Of a stretch of DNA of 64,000 nucleotides, positions 18,706 to 27,726 are shown one piece after another. Each line of letters opens with the position of its first letter. The first letter of the stretch is position 1. The notes under the pieces are model-generated. The model saw only the letters and a list, made by a program, of their open reading frames with translations, did no database searches and was not told where the DNA came from. Made by a program: the position numbers and the translations under genes. Source of the DNA: CAVXZE01 sp963766175. GTDB lineage: Bacteria; Myxococcota_A; UBA9160; UBA6930. The stretch spans positions 1 to 64,000 of the forward strand of contig CAVXZE010000030.1 of NCBI GenBank assembly GCA_963766175.1, written 5' to 3'.

Positions 18706-19319
18706 ACATCAAGCAGGCCACCACGGACCACCCGATTCAGCAGTTGCTGAGTCGGCGCTGGAGCCCCTACGCGTTTTCCGATCGCGAAATTTCGACGGAA
18801 GATCTCCGCTCGCTCTTCGAGGCAGCCCGCTGGGCTCCCTCGGCCAACAACGAGCAGCCGTGGAGCTACCTGGTGGCTGTGCGCAGCGACGCCGAGGCGT
18901 TCGAGCGTCTGCTCTCGTGTCTCGTCGAAGCGAACCAGGTCTGGGCGCGCCACGCCGCGGTCCTGGCTCTCGGCATCGTAAGGGAAACCTTCACCCGCAA
19001 CGGAAAACCGAACGCGGCAGCCCGCCACGACCTCGGACTCGCTGCCGGAAACCTGCTGGCCGAGGCGACCGCCCGCGGGTTCGCGGTGCACCAGATGGCC
19101 GGAATCCTGCCGGACCGCGCCCGTGATCTCTACGCGATCCCCGAGCACTCGACGGCGCTCACGGCGCTCGCGATTGGCCACACCGGAGATCCCGCCTCAC
19201 TGCCCGAAGGTCTCCGGGAGCGCGACCTGACGCCGCGAACCAGAAAGCCGCTCGCGGAGTTCGTCTTCGGCGGTCGGTGGGGTGAGCCCTCGAATCTCGT
19301 CTCTTCAACGCCCCGTTAG
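18702..19319 (+). CDS. nitroreductase family protein
   Basis: A 205-residue FMN-dependent oxidoreductase. ATG 18702 is preceded by GGAGGAG. It carries SRRWSPYAFSDREIS at about 14-28, the FMN phosphate-binding start of nitroreductases, ARWAPSANNEQPWSYLV at about 44-60, and DLGLAAGNLLAEATARGFAVHQMAGI in the C-terminal half. Family members reduce nitro groups, quinones or enones with NAD(P)H. The natural substrate is not known. The stop is 30 bases from the end of the convergent hydantoinase gene. Confidence 0.8.
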   Translation: MNIKQATTDHPIQQLLSRRWSPYAFSDREISTEDLRSLFEAARWAPSANNEQPWSYLVAVRSDAEAFERLLSCLVEANQVWARHAAVLALGIVRETFTRNGKPNAAARHDLGLAAGNLLAEATARGFAVHQMAGILPDRARDLYAIPEHSTALTALAIGHTGDPASLPEGLRERDLTPRTRKPLAEFVFGGRWGEPSNLVSSTPR

Positions 19320-19348
19320 CGGCAAAGACGAGCTCGGTGCCGGTGGGT

Positions 19349-21367
19349 TCATCGGTCTGGGCCCCTCATTCGGGGGCGACCCACGGCCGTCGCCGTCACC
19401 TCGGTGCCGAGGTAGATCTCATCGGCCACTCCCCTCCGATCCCGCAAGACCTGGTCCTCGCGCTTTACGTCCACCTTCGCCTCACTGGCGCCTGCCCGGC
19501 GAGCGAGCTCCTCGACCTTCCTGGCAGCTTCATCCTGGGCGCACGCGACCGCCTCCTCCAGCTGCCGGAATACGCGCACCTCACCGGGCAGGTGAGCTCG
19601 ATAGACGCTGCCCGCCAGGAGCGGTTGAATCAGGACACGTACAGTCTGCACCACTCCGCCGACGACAGCCCCCAGGGCGTTTCGAACCTCGGCGTGATCG
19701 GGGATGAAGAGTTGGGCACTCAGTCGTTCGGCGACAGGCGGGAGGTAGTTGCCGACGGGTGCACCGATCGCCACCAGGGGACGCTGCATGTCCACTGACA
19801 CCGAGAAGTTCCCTCCCCCGTCCGCGCGAAGCGCTCGATCGATGAAGAGCCGCCCGACGCTGTCTCGAACCATTGGCATGGATCCCGCTTCCTCGGCAAG
19901 AGCGCTGGCAATGATCACCCGTCCCAGCTGGATCTCGACCTGCCGCACCACATCCTCGGAGAACTGCTCGGGGTCGATCTCGAATCGTCGGGCCCAGAGG
20001 GTCGCCCCCAGTCGAGCGGCCTCGACCGACCAGCGATCGTACCTGCCGAGCACGTGGACGGCGTCGGTGGGCGTGAAGGCGCCGACGACCACCAGACCGA
20101 CCGCGATCAACTGGCTCACGCACTCCCGATGGAGAGCCGGGTGTTCCACGTCGTTCAACAGCTGAGACAGGGAGACCGGACCGTCTTCGAGAGCCTCCCA
20201 TACTTCTCGTTGCCTGGGTGCCAGGCCACCTTGTCCCTCCACCAGGCTCCGTTGCCGCAGAATGAAGCGGGCCCGATCCCCCTGCTTCGAAGCCTCGACC
20301 TCATCCAGGTATCGATCTGCCTCTCGCTGCAACGTCGACAGCACCGATGGGTGTTGCTGGGCCAGAAGACAGAGCGGCACCACCCGGCGCGGGCCCACGG
20401 TCAGACCCCCGGACTCGTCGAGCCGTATCTCGCTGTCTCCTCCCAATCCCACGGTATGCGCGTCGATCGCCTCGACCATGATCTGCAGATCGCCGATCCG
20501 TGCCCCCCTGGGATCCAGGGCAGGTCGGCCATCGCGCATCGAGATGACGTCCGTGGTCGTGCCTCCCATGTCGATCACGAATGCCTCTTCGACATCGGCA
20601 TGGTGGTGCGCTCCGACCACGCTGGCTGCCGGACCCGACAGGATGGTCTCGACCGGTCGCTCGATGGCCATTTCGGCATCGATGAGCGAGCCATCTCCTT
20701 TGACGACCATCAGAGGCGCGCCGATGCCTCGATCGGCCAGTGTCTCTCGAACCGTGACGACCAGCTCCTGCAGCAAGGGGATGAGCCGGGCGTTGAGAGC
20801 GGTGGTCAGGGCTCGGCGGGGCGCGTTCAATTTCGTGGTCAACTCGTGTCCACAGGTGACCGGCTTTCCGGTGAGCTCCCGCGCCAGCTGTCGCACCGCC
20901 AGCTCGTGTGCCGGGTTGCGAACACCGAAGTAGCCGGAGACGGCATAGGCATCCACATCCCGCGCCTGATCCAGAATGGCTTCCCGTGCGGCGTCGGCGT
21001 CGAGAGGAGCGGTCTCCACCCCCGCCCCATCGTGTCCGCCGCCGATCAGCACGATCCTCTCCCGGGGAATGATCTTCTCGGACGCCAGCTCCCCGAGGAG
21101 ATCGGCATCGTATCCGATGAGAAGAAGGCAGATCGGCCTGCCCTGTCCCTCGACGATGGCGTTGGTGGCCAGCGTCGTCGAAATCGACACCAGCCCGATA
21201 TCGGGAAGGACGGGAGGCAGAACCGCATCGATGGCTTCTCGAATCCCGATGGAGAGGTCATTCTTGGTGGTCAGGGCCTTCGCCGAGGCGATCACACCTC
21301 GCTCATCGTCCCACAGCACGGCATCCGTGTACGTGCCTCCGGTGTCGATCCCCAGCTTCAGACTCAT
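19349..21367 (-). CDS. hydantoinase/oxoprolinase subunit A-like protein (HyuA)
   Basis: A 672-residue protein with N-terminal LKLGIDTGGTYTDAVLWDD (the phosphate-binding GTDTGGTFTD-type motif), SISTTLATNAIVEGQG, and the second actin-like motif AFVIDMGGTTTDVISMRDG at about 265-283. These are the ASKHA motifs of ATP-dependent hydantoinase/5-oxoprolinase/acetone-carboxylase-type enzymes. The C-terminal part (about 440-672) departs from standard HyuA. No HyuB partner is adjacent, so it may be a single-subunit or orphan version; the substrate (cyclic amide, or a ketone) is unknown. ATG 21367 is the first start after the flavoprotein gene. Confidence 0.75.
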   Translation of the reverse strand: MSLKLGIDTGGTYTDAVLWDDERGVIASAKALTTKNDLSIGIREAIDAVLPPVLPDIGLVSISTTLATNAIVEGQGRPICLLLIGYDADLLGELASEKIIPRERIVLIGGGHDGAGVETAPLDADAAREAILDQARDVDAYAVSGYFGVRNPAHELAVRQLARELTGKPVTCGHELTTKLNAPRRALTTALNARLIPLLQELVVTVRETLADRGIGAPLMVVKGDGSLIDAEMAIERPVETILSGPAASVVGAHHHADVEEAFVIDMGGTTTDVISMRDGRPALDPRGARIGDLQIMVEAIDAHTVGLGGDSEIRLDESGGLTVGPRRVVPLCLLAQQHPSVLSTLQREADRYLDEVEASKQGDRARFILRQRSLVEGQGGLAPRQREVWEALEDGPVSLSQLLNDVEHPALHRECVSQLIAVGLVVVGAFTPTDAVHVLGRYDRWSVEAARLGATLWARRFEIDPEQFSEDVVRQVEIQLGRVIIASALAEEAGSMPMVRDSVGRLFIDRALRADGGGNFSVSVDMQRPLVAIGAPVGNYLPPVAERLSAQLFIPDHAEVRNALGAVVGGVVQTVRVLIQPLLAGSVYRAHLPGEVRVFRQLEEAVACAQDEAARKVEELARRAGASEAKVDVKREDQVLRDRRGVADEIYLGTEVTATAVGRPRMRGPDR

Positions 21368-21424
21368 ACCCTTTCCCTGCTCTTCAGCGATTCACAGCAA
21401 GCTACGCCGACCCTGAGGAGGAAT

Positions 21425-22000
21425 TCACTCCTTCCGGGTCAGCCGCTGTCCGATCAGGAATGCATCGTCAAGAAGAGCATTGTTCTTGTCAGCCGGACTC
21501 AGATGGCTGTCCGAGTGGACGATCCTGCCGACTTCCCGCATGCCGAAGCCGCTGCCCGCCATGCCGGCCAGCCAACGGACGGAACGCTGGTATTGCTCGA
21601 CTTCTGGGGCGCCCTGAGAGACCACTACGGCATAGGTCTTGCCGGGCGGCACCGCGGAATCGTAACCCCCCTCCTCACGACTCACGTAGAGTGAGTAACA
21701 CCGGTCGACGAAGAGCTTCATCTGGCCGCAGATCCGATACATGTAGATCGGACAGGCCAACACGATGCCTTGACATGTCTTCATCATCTCGAGGTAGGGA
21801 CTCAATTCGTCCTTCTGAGCGCAGGTTCCCGGCTTCTGTCGGCAGGCAAGGCATCCCTGGCAGCCCTTCATCTCGAGATCGTGCAACCGGACCTCGACGG
21901 CATCGGCGCCTTCCGATTCCGCCCCGCTCAGCATGGCTCGGACGATTGCCGAAGTGTTTCCCTTCTTTCTCGGACTGCCGTTGAAAGCCAGAATCTGCAT
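21425..22000 (-). CDS. iron-sulfur flavoprotein-like NADPH-dependent FMN reductase
   Basis: A 191-residue flavodoxin-fold protein. The start at 22000 (MQILAFNGSPRKKGNTSAIV) is supported by GAGAGGTGAG just upstream and by the family N-terminus; longer readings add a non-homologous tail. The FMN phosphate loop is GSPRKKGNTS (8-17). Residues C47, C50, C53 and C60 form Cx2Cx2Cx6C, the compact [4Fe-4S] motif of iron-sulfur flavoproteins of the Isf type. It is expected to be a dimeric soluble electron carrier or reductase. It sits downstream-facing with the hydantoinase gene (57 bases), likely the same operon. Confidence 0.75.
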   Translation of the reverse strand: MQILAFNGSPRKKGNTSAIVRAMLSGAESEGADAVEVRLHDLEMKGCQGCLACRQKPGTCAQKDELSPYLEMMKTCQGIVLACPIYMYRICGQMKLFVDRCYSLYVSREEGGYDSAVPPGKTYAVVVSQGAPEVEQYQRSVRWLAGMAGSGFGMREVGRIVHSDSHLSPADKNNALLDDAFLIGQRLTRKE

Positions 22001-22167
22001 CTCACCTCTCTCCCTTCGAGATCTGCCGGACTCGATACGGTCATCGAGAAGACACTCCACCTCCAACGTATAGTCGTTCTTGTAGGAATCGGCGATCCGC
22101 GCCCTTTGTGGTGGAACCTCCGACTGGAAGTTTGCCATCGATCCCACTTCTTTCTCATAATGACGCC

Positions 22168-22713
22168 ATGAGCGCAGGAACCCTCTACACCCTCGGCCAC
22201 GGCGATCGCTCGATGGAGGAGTTCGTCCCGTTGCTCACCGGCCAGGCCATCCAGACCCTGGTCGATGTGCGCGCCCAGCCCCATTCCAGCCGTTTCCCGC
22301 ACTTCTCCATGGATCCGCTGCGCAAAGCCATGGAAGCGCTCGAGATCGTGTATCACTGGGCCGGGCGTCAACTGGGGGGTCGCCGAGCCACCAGACCAGA
22401 TTCCCCGCACCGCGCTTTGGAAGAAGGGCTGCGCGGCTACGCCGATTACATGGAAACCGAGTACTTTCAAAAGAGCGCCACCCAGCTGATCCACCTGGCA
22501 GCCAGTGCTCCGACGGCCATGCTCTGCGCCGAGAGGGCCCCGGAGCGATGCCATCGGAGACTGATCGCGGACTACCTCGTCTTGCGGGGAGTGGAGGTCA
22601 TCCATCTGATCGCTCCCGACGACGCACGCGTCCACCAGCTGAGTCCGGAAGCTCGGCGTGAATCGGCTCAGCTGATCTACGACCGGCATCGGAGCGGGGA
22701 GCTGAGCTTTTAG
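22168..22713 (+). CDS. DUF488 family protein
   Basis: A 181-residue protein starting MSAGTLYTLGHGDRSMEEFV at 22168. The family hallmarks are YTLGHGDRS (7-15), LVDVRAQPHSSRFPHF (about 31-46), and near the C-terminus AAPTAMLCAERAPERCHRRLIADYL-like sequence with C..ER....CHR. DUF488 proteins are small soluble proteins of unknown function, sometimes near DNA-related genes. It diverges from the flavoprotein gene; the region between should hold two promoters. Confidence 0.8.
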   Translation: MSAGTLYTLGHGDRSMEEFVPLLTGQAIQTLVDVRAQPHSSRFPHFSMDPLRKAMEALEIVYHWAGRQLGGRRATRPDSPHRALEEGLRGYADYMETEYFQKSATQLIHLAASAPTAMLCAERAPERCHRRLIADYLVLRGVEVIHLIAPDDARVHQLSPEARRESAQLIYDRHRSGELSF

Positions 22714-22772
22714 CGCAAAAGGCAAGAGAACCGGCTGCTATCATCGGATTCCTCTGGGCGGAGCTCGAGCGG

Positions 22773-23261
22773 ATGATCGACGAGAAATATGCAGCTGCAG
22801 CCGAACTGGCGGTGGGCGCGGTCGAGGCGATCAAGAGGACCGGGATCAGGGTCGTCGCCCTGCGGGACCGCTACGCCAAGCTGCTGATGCCGATCGAAGG
22901 CAACGTCAACCACGTGGGCATGATGTACGCCGGGTCTTTGTTCACTCTGGGTGAGATCGCCGGCGGGGCCATCCACGTGGTCTCCTTCGACGTGACCCGG
23001 CTCGTCCCCATCGTCAAGGAAGTCAAGATTCGCTTCCGACGACCGGCCATGACGGACGTCACCATGGAGGTGGAGCTGAGCGAGGAGGAGGCATCGCGCA
23101 TCCAGACCGAGGCCCTGGAAAAGGGCAAGGCCGATTACGAGTTGAACCTGGAGCTCGTGGACGCGAACGGCGAGGTGGTTTCGATCGTGGGCGGCACCTG
23201 GCAGGTGCGAACGATGCCGAAAGGGATGCAATTTCCCCCGTCGGCAGACCAGTCCGGATAG
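22773..23261 (+). CDS. hotdog-fold thioesterase-like protein (DUF4442 type)
   Basis: A 162-residue soluble protein. LLMPIEGNVNHVGMMYAGSLFTLGEIAGGAI (about 38-68) matches the hotdog helix and loop with the 'N..H.G..YAG..F.L.E' pattern of PaaI/DUF4442 relatives, and VPIVKEVKIRFRRPAMTDVTMEVEL is the long strand pair. These proteins usually hydrolyse acyl-CoA thioesters; the catalytic acid here may be E64 or nearby. It is 59 bases after DUF488 and next to acyl-CoA-related and dehydrogenase-like genes, consistent with a CoA-ester role. Confidence 0.65.
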   Translation: MIDEKYAAAAELAVGAVEAIKRTGIRVVALRDRYAKLLMPIEGNVNHVGMMYAGSLFTLGEIAGGAIHVVSFDVTRLVPIVKEVKIRFRRPAMTDVTMEVELSEEEASRIQTEALEKGKADYELNLELVDANGEVVSIVGGTWQVRTMPKGMQFPPSADQSG

Positions 23262-23276
23262 GAGCGGAGCGAGGGC

Positions 23277-23561
23277 ATGGCGTGCGGGGATGCGGCTCCC
23301 AGAGTGCGGATTGCCGCTCTCGATGCCTTCGAGCGGGCCGCCATCGACGTTTTCCCGCACGAGCCCGTGCCCGAGGATCATCCGGTGCGGGAGTGCGAAG
23401 GCATTCTCCTCTCACCACACCGAGCCGGCGGCATGCGCGAGACCTACGCGCTCCTCAGCGAGATGCTGATCGAGGACATCGAGCTGATTCTCGCGGGGAT
23501 GCCGCCGGTGCGACTCCAGCGCGCCGACCCTCGCACCGCGTCGCTGGGAAGGAGCCGCTAG
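23277..23561 (+). pseudogene. C-terminal remnant of a D-isomer-specific 2-hydroxyacid dehydrogenase
   Basis: A 94-codon frame. From AAIDVFPHEPVPEDHPVREC through GILLSPHRAGGMRETYALL it reads as the last third of a D-2-hydroxyacid dehydrogenase, including the usual DVF..EP.P.DHP motif and the His of SPHRAGG. About 200 to 250 N-terminal residues (catalytic Arg/Glu region and the Rossmann domain) are missing. A GGAG precedes the ATG, so a short peptide may be made. It looks like a truncated gene between the thioesterase and the Gfo/Idh/MocA gene, with two bases between its stop and the next ATG. Confidence 0.6.
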
Positions 23562-23563
23562 CC

Positions 23564-24622
23564 ATGCCTGCCGATCTGCCTCCCGTCCGCTTCGCCGCCC
23601 TCGGACTCGATCACATTCACGTACTGGGGCAGGTGGCGATGCTGCTGCGTGCGGGCGCCGAGTTCGCCGCCTGGTACGGCTCGGGCGACGATTTCTCTCC
23701 CCTGTTCGAGAAGAGCTTTCCGCAGACCCGCCGCGCCGACGACCCGCGGGAGATCCTGGAAGACCCTTCCATCGCCCTGGTGGCCTGCGCCGCGGTGCCG
23801 GATCGCCGCGCGCGGCTGGCGATCCAGGCGATGCAGCACGGCAAGGACGTACTGGTCGACAAGCCTGGAGCCGTGACGCTCGAAGAGCTCGAGGAGCTGC
23901 GCGCGGTGCAGCGCGAAACCCGCCGCATCTGGACCGTCTACTTCTCGGAGCGAATCGACAGCCAGGCCACGGTCAAGGCCGTCGAGCTAGTGCGGGCGGG
24001 CGCCATCGGACGCCCTCTCCAGACGGTCGGCCTGGGGCCCCACCAGCTCGGCCTGGCGCCTCGGCCGGACTGGTTCTGGGATCCGCGGCGGGGTGGCGGA
24101 ATTCTCGGCGACCTGGCCACGCACCAGATCGATCAGTTCCTGATCGTGACCGGCTCCGAGCCAGTCGAGATCGTGTCGGCACAGCTGGCCAACTACTCCC
24201 ATCCCGACAAGCCGGCCTTCGAGGACTTCGGCGACCTGCTGCTCCGCACTCCATCCGCCACCGGCTACGCGCGGGTCGACTGGTACACGCCGGACGGACT
24301 CGGCACCTGGGGCGACGGGCGTCTCTTCATTCTGGGCAGCGAAGGCGCGATCGAGGTGCGAAAGAACTGCGACCTCGCCGGGCGGGAAGGGGCCGACCAC
24401 CTCTTCCTGGTGGACGGCGAGAGCACGCGCTACCTCGAATGCCGCGATCAGCCGCTTCCCTTCGCCCCGGCCCTGCTGCGGGACGTCGTCGAACGCGGCG
24501 AGACCGCCATGCCGCAGGCGCACGCGTTCCAGGTCACCGAGATCGCCCTTCGCGCCCAGTCCGGGGCGACGCGTCTGGGGCACCTGGCGGGAGCTCCGGG
24601 CAGTGGGGCGAACGATTCGTAA
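23564..24622 (+). CDS. Gfo/Idh/MocA family oxidoreductase
   Basis: A 352-residue NAD(P)-dependent oxidoreductase. ATG 23564 follows AAGGAGCCGC. The N-terminus PVRFAALGLDHIHVLGQVAML replaces the usual GxGxxG with a GLDHIH loop, seen in relatives in this family. The Lys of VDKPGAVTLEELEEL (the EKP-type motif) and a C-terminal substrate domain follow, with DWFWDPRRGGGILGDLATHQIDQ carrying the conserved His region. It probably acts on a sugar or cyclitol derivative; no substrate can be named. It is followed by RraA, 46 bases later. Confidence 0.8.
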   Translation: MPADLPPVRFAALGLDHIHVLGQVAMLLRAGAEFAAWYGSGDDFSPLFEKSFPQTRRADDPREILEDPSIALVACAAVPDRRARLAIQAMQHGKDVLVDKPGAVTLEELEELRAVQRETRRIWTVYFSERIDSQATVKAVELVRAGAIGRPLQTVGLGPHQLGLAPRPDWFWDPRRGGGILGDLATHQIDQFLIVTGSEPVEIVSAQLANYSHPDKPAFEDFGDLLLRTPSATGYARVDWYTPDGLGTWGDGRLFILGSEGAIEVRKNCDLAGREGADHLFLVDGESTRYLECRDQPLPFAPALLRDVVERGETAMPQAHAFQVTEIALRAQSGATRLGHLAGAPGSGANDS

Positions 24623-24668
24623 AGCTTTCCGGCAGCTGCCGGGCATCGAGTGAAAGGGAGGAGAAGAG

Positions 24669-25364
24669 GTGAGCGAGACGGTCGAACAGGAGGTGCTGGC
24701 GAAGCTGCGAGGCTTCGATACACCCACGCTCTGCAACGCGCTCGAGGTCGTGCTCCCCTCGCGTCAGGGCCACGGTTTCACGCGGGAGCCGCTCTACTGC
24801 GTGCATCCGGAGCTCCCTCCCATGGTGGGTTTCGCGCGCACGGCGCACATCTGCGCCTCGCGGCCCTCCAATCGGGATCCAGCTGCCGAGCGGGCGGTGA
24901 CGCTGGCCTACTACCGGCACGTCGCAGAGCCGCCTCACCCCACCATCACGGTGATCGAGGACATCGATCGCGAGCCGGTCGGCGCTTGGTGGGGCGAGGT
25001 CCACACGCACGTGCATCGCGGCCTCGGGTCCCTCGGCGTGATCACCGATGGGACGGTTCGGGATCTCGACCAGGTCGCGGAAGGGTTCCAGGTGCTCGCA
25101 CACGGCGTCGGCCCCTCCCACGCTCACGTGCACGTGTTCGACGTCGGCAGCCCCGTGACGGTGGCCGGGATGAGCGTGTCGCCCGGTGACCTGATCCACG
25201 CCGACCGCCACGGCGCACTGGTGATCCCGTTGGACGTCGCGGCCCAGCTCCCAGATGCCGCGGAGCGCGTGATGAAAGGGGAGCGCGTGATGATCGAAGC
25301 CAGCAAGCAGCCGGACTTCGGGATCGCGAAGCTCGAACAGCTGATGAGGGGACGCGACCACTAG
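24669..25364 (+). CDS. RraA-like protein (HMG/CHA aldolase or RNase E regulator family)
   Basis: A 231-residue protein starting at GTG 24669, preceded by AGGGAGGAGAAG. The family motifs are FDTPTLCNALE at about 15-25 and LGVITDGTVRDLDQV at about 120-134, where GVxxDGxxRD holds the metal/substrate Asp and Arg of 4-hydroxy-4-methyl-2-oxoglutarate aldolase-type enzymes. The presence of these residues favours a divalent-metal-dependent aldolase over a pure RNase E inhibitor. With the Gfo/Idh/MocA gene upstream it could belong to a sugar or aromatic catabolic operon; this is inference. Confidence 0.75.
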   Translation: MSETVEQEVLAKLRGFDTPTLCNALEVVLPSRQGHGFTREPLYCVHPELPPMVGFARTAHICASRPSNRDPAAERAVTLAYYRHVAEPPHPTITVIEDIDREPVGAWWGEVHTHVHRGLGSLGVITDGTVRDLDQVAEGFQVLAHGVGPSHAHVHVFDVGSPVTVAGMSVSPGDLIHADRHGALVIPLDVAAQLPDAAERVMKGERVMIEASKQPDFGIAKLEQLMRGRDH

Positions 25365-25598
25365 CCCGCATGGATCAAGCGCTGCATGCCTGGCCGCGCT
25401 GCGATGGCCGTTGCCGCCTCACCATCTTCTCATTCCTTGGGATCGGGTAAGATACCCGTGTGCTGATTGGCTCCGGGAAGCGCGTGGGTTACGGTGGTGC
25501 GCACCGCTCTCCTGCCCGCGCACCCGACCCGCCAGAGTTGAACGGGCAGCGATCGCTGCGTCCTGCGTTCAGCGACCCGCAATGCCCAGGGAGAACTC

Positions 25599-27131
25599 TT
25601 GAGAGCAACCATACGGGGTGATGCGACCAGGTTCCGATCGGCTCTGAGCCAGCGAATCTACGGACAGAACCTCGAAGTCATGGGCCGGCAGTTCTTGGGC
25701 GGGATGATCCCCGAGCAGGGTAGTACTGCACCAAGCAACGAGACAGGCCTCAGGCTCGATGTACGGGAAGCCATCAAGGAGCTGGGGATAAGGCATCTTC
25801 GCTGGCCGGGAGGTTGTTTCGCGGACTGCTACAGCTGGAGGCAGGGAATCGGCTCGGACCGTTCGCATAGCCGGAACCGCCCTTGGGGAAATCCCCTCAT
25901 CGGGCTCTTCTTCGCCGCGATGGGAGTCCGAGGCGTAAAGGTCGGCCCCGACGTCGACAACCGCTTCGGTACGAACGAATTCATCGCCTATTGTCGGGCA
26001 GTCGGTGCAGAGCCGTCCATCACTGCGAGCATGGGTGACCGGGGCCCTGAGGAAGCCGAGGCCTGGGTCGCCTATGTCCGGGACGAGTTCGGATCGGGCG
26101 CGGTTCCGGTGTGGTTCGTGGGCAATGAGCAGTGGAATCCGATCGAGCACAATGGCTGCTTCCGTCGTCCCAGGCGCTATGTGGAGCGATACCTGCGCTG
26201 GGCCGAGGCGATGCGCCGAGCAGACCCACGGATCAGGCTCGTGGCGTCGGGTGGTGACGACCTGGCGCAGCCAGAATGGAACAGCGTCCTGCTCGAAGGC
26301 ATCGGCGAGGAGATGGATTACATCTCCTGCCACATCTACGCTCCTATCGCTCTACTCAGCCGCGGCTTGACTGACGACGAAGCGACCTACCTGGCGATGT
26401 CTGGAGCGTATCTGTACGTGGAAAAGAGCTTTGCACGACTCACGAGAAAGATGCAGAGCATCATTGGACGAGAAATCCCGATCGCTTTTGACGAATGGAA
26501 CGTACTGGGTGCAGGAAGGAATTTCGTCATGCCCCAGGGGTATTTGCGAGAAGCCATCGCCGCAGCCGGGATCGTCCATGCCATTCACCGTCACTCACAC
26601 GTCGTCACCCTGGCAGACCAGTTCGCAGCAATCAACGCGGCCGCTCCGCCAATCATCACAGACCGGGATCGGCTGACGAAGACTCCCATGTACCATGTTC
26701 TTCAAACCTACAGTCTCTTCAGCCGGAACAACGTGGCCGAGGTGGAGACGGACTCCCCTGGTTTCTCGACGATCGCCGTGGCCAACCTGCCTGCCCAGAC
26801 GGAAGTGCCGTTTCTCGACGCGTCTCTGACGAGCGATGATACGGGGACGACGCTATTCATGATCAATCGTCACCCGCGAGAGCCTCTGGGGGTTGAGATC
26901 GAAGTCGAAGGAATCGCGGCCCGTAGCGACGCACTTCTGAGAACGATCACGGGCCCTTCCTTTCTCGCCAGCAATCCCATCGGCGGCCCGGAAGCCGTTG
27001 CCGCAGAAGACGAGCAGCTGATCTGGCCTGAAAGGATTGTCTTGCCAGCATGTTCACTGTCTGCACTCGTCCAACGAGAGACGAGTGGAGAGAACTCGGG
27101 AGATCTGATATGGGCGTCGAAAAAAGACTGA
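25599..27131 (+). CDS. GH51-like alpha-L-arabinofuranosidase family glycosidase
   Basis: A 510-residue TIM-barrel enzyme. TTG 25599 is preceded by AGGGAG and gives MRATIRGDATRFRSALSQRI; the barrel starts SQRIYGQNLEVMGRQFLGG. Acid/base E177 in VGNEQWNP and nucleophile E299 in FDEWN match the two carboxylates of GH51. The C-terminal beta domain (about 390-505) is present. No signal peptide, so it acts on imported glycosides inside the cell. Its end overlaps the RidA gene by 22 bases. The substrate could differ from arabinofuranosides because the flanking loops differ. Confidence 0.8.
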   Translation: MRATIRGDATRFRSALSQRIYGQNLEVMGRQFLGGMIPEQGSTAPSNETGLRLDVREAIKELGIRHLRWPGGCFADCYSWRQGIGSDRSHSRNRPWGNPLIGLFFAAMGVRGVKVGPDVDNRFGTNEFIAYCRAVGAEPSITASMGDRGPEEAEAWVAYVRDEFGSGAVPVWFVGNEQWNPIEHNGCFRRPRRYVERYLRWAEAMRRADPRIRLVASGGDDLAQPEWNSVLLEGIGEEMDYISCHIYAPIALLSRGLTDDEATYLAMSGAYLYVEKSFARLTRKMQSIIGREIPIAFDEWNVLGAGRNFVMPQGYLREAIAAAGIVHAIHRHSHVVTLADQFAAINAAAPPIITDRDRLTKTPMYHVLQTYSLFSRNNVAEVETDSPGFSTIAVANLPAQTEVPFLDASLTSDDTGTTLFMINRHPREPLGVEIEVEGIAARSDALLRTITGPSFLASNPIGGPEAVAAEDEQLIWPERIVLPACSLSALVQRETSGENSGDLIWASKKD

Positions 27132-27580
27132 AGGAACTGGGGCTGGAGCTACCCTCCGCCGCCAAGCCGATGGCCAACTACGTTCCCGCCGTCCGCACCG
27201 GGAATCTGGTCTTCTTGTCCGGCCACGGACCGCTGGAGAAGGACCGGCTGATTACGGGGAAGCTGGGCAGCGACCTGACCGTCGAGGAAGGCTATCAAGC
27301 AGCCAGGCTGGTTGCCGTCGGCCTGCTCGGCTCGCTCAAGGACCTGATTGGCGACCTCGAAAGGGTGCGCCGGATCGTCAAGCTTCTCGGTCTGGTCAAC
27401 TCCGAGCCGACCTTCCTGGAACAGCCGCAGGTGATCAACGGCGCGTCCGATCTCCTGGTCGAGGTGTTCGGCGACCGGGGCAGGCACGCGCGTTCCGCGG
27501 TGGGGACGAATTCACTGCCCGTGAACATCGCCGTCGAAATCGAGATGATCGTAGAGGTGGAGTACGAGTCTGGGGCGTAG
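27110..27580 (+). CDS. RidA/YjgF family protein
   Basis: A 156-residue protein, MGVEKRLKELGLELPSAAKP onward. It shows GNLVFLSGHGPL (about 31-42), VEEGYQAARLVAVGLLGSLK and PVNIAVEIEMIVEVEYE at the C-terminus, the typical RidA layout, with the longer chain and altered ligand site of non-canonical YjgF subfamilies. Canonical RidA hydrolyses reactive enamine/imine intermediates; whether this one does depends on the Arg, which I cannot place with certainty. Its 5' end overlaps the GH51 gene by 22 bases, so the two are translationally linked. Confidence 0.75.
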   Translation: MGVEKRLKELGLELPSAAKPMANYVPAVRTGNLVFLSGHGPLEKDRLITGKLGSDLTVEEGYQAARLVAVGLLGSLKDLIGDLERVRRIVKLLGLVNSEPTFLEQPQVINGASDLLVEVFGDRGRHARSAVGTNSLPVNIAVEIEMIVEVEYESGA

Positions 27581-27726
27581 GCTCTGCAACAGCCTCCATC
27601 TCCATCGGGTCGCGCAGCGACGACTCATCCCGCGGGGCCGTCATTCTCGGAGAGCCCTTGACGTCGTTTCTTGAATGGCGCACTCTATGATTCGATCTTT
27701 CTAGAAATATTGAATGGGAGTCCCCG

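Noticed and set aside
27658..27691. TTGACG and TATGAT boxes before the C_GCAxxG_C_C gene
   Set aside because: The spacer is 22 bases, too long for a standard sigma-70 promoter.
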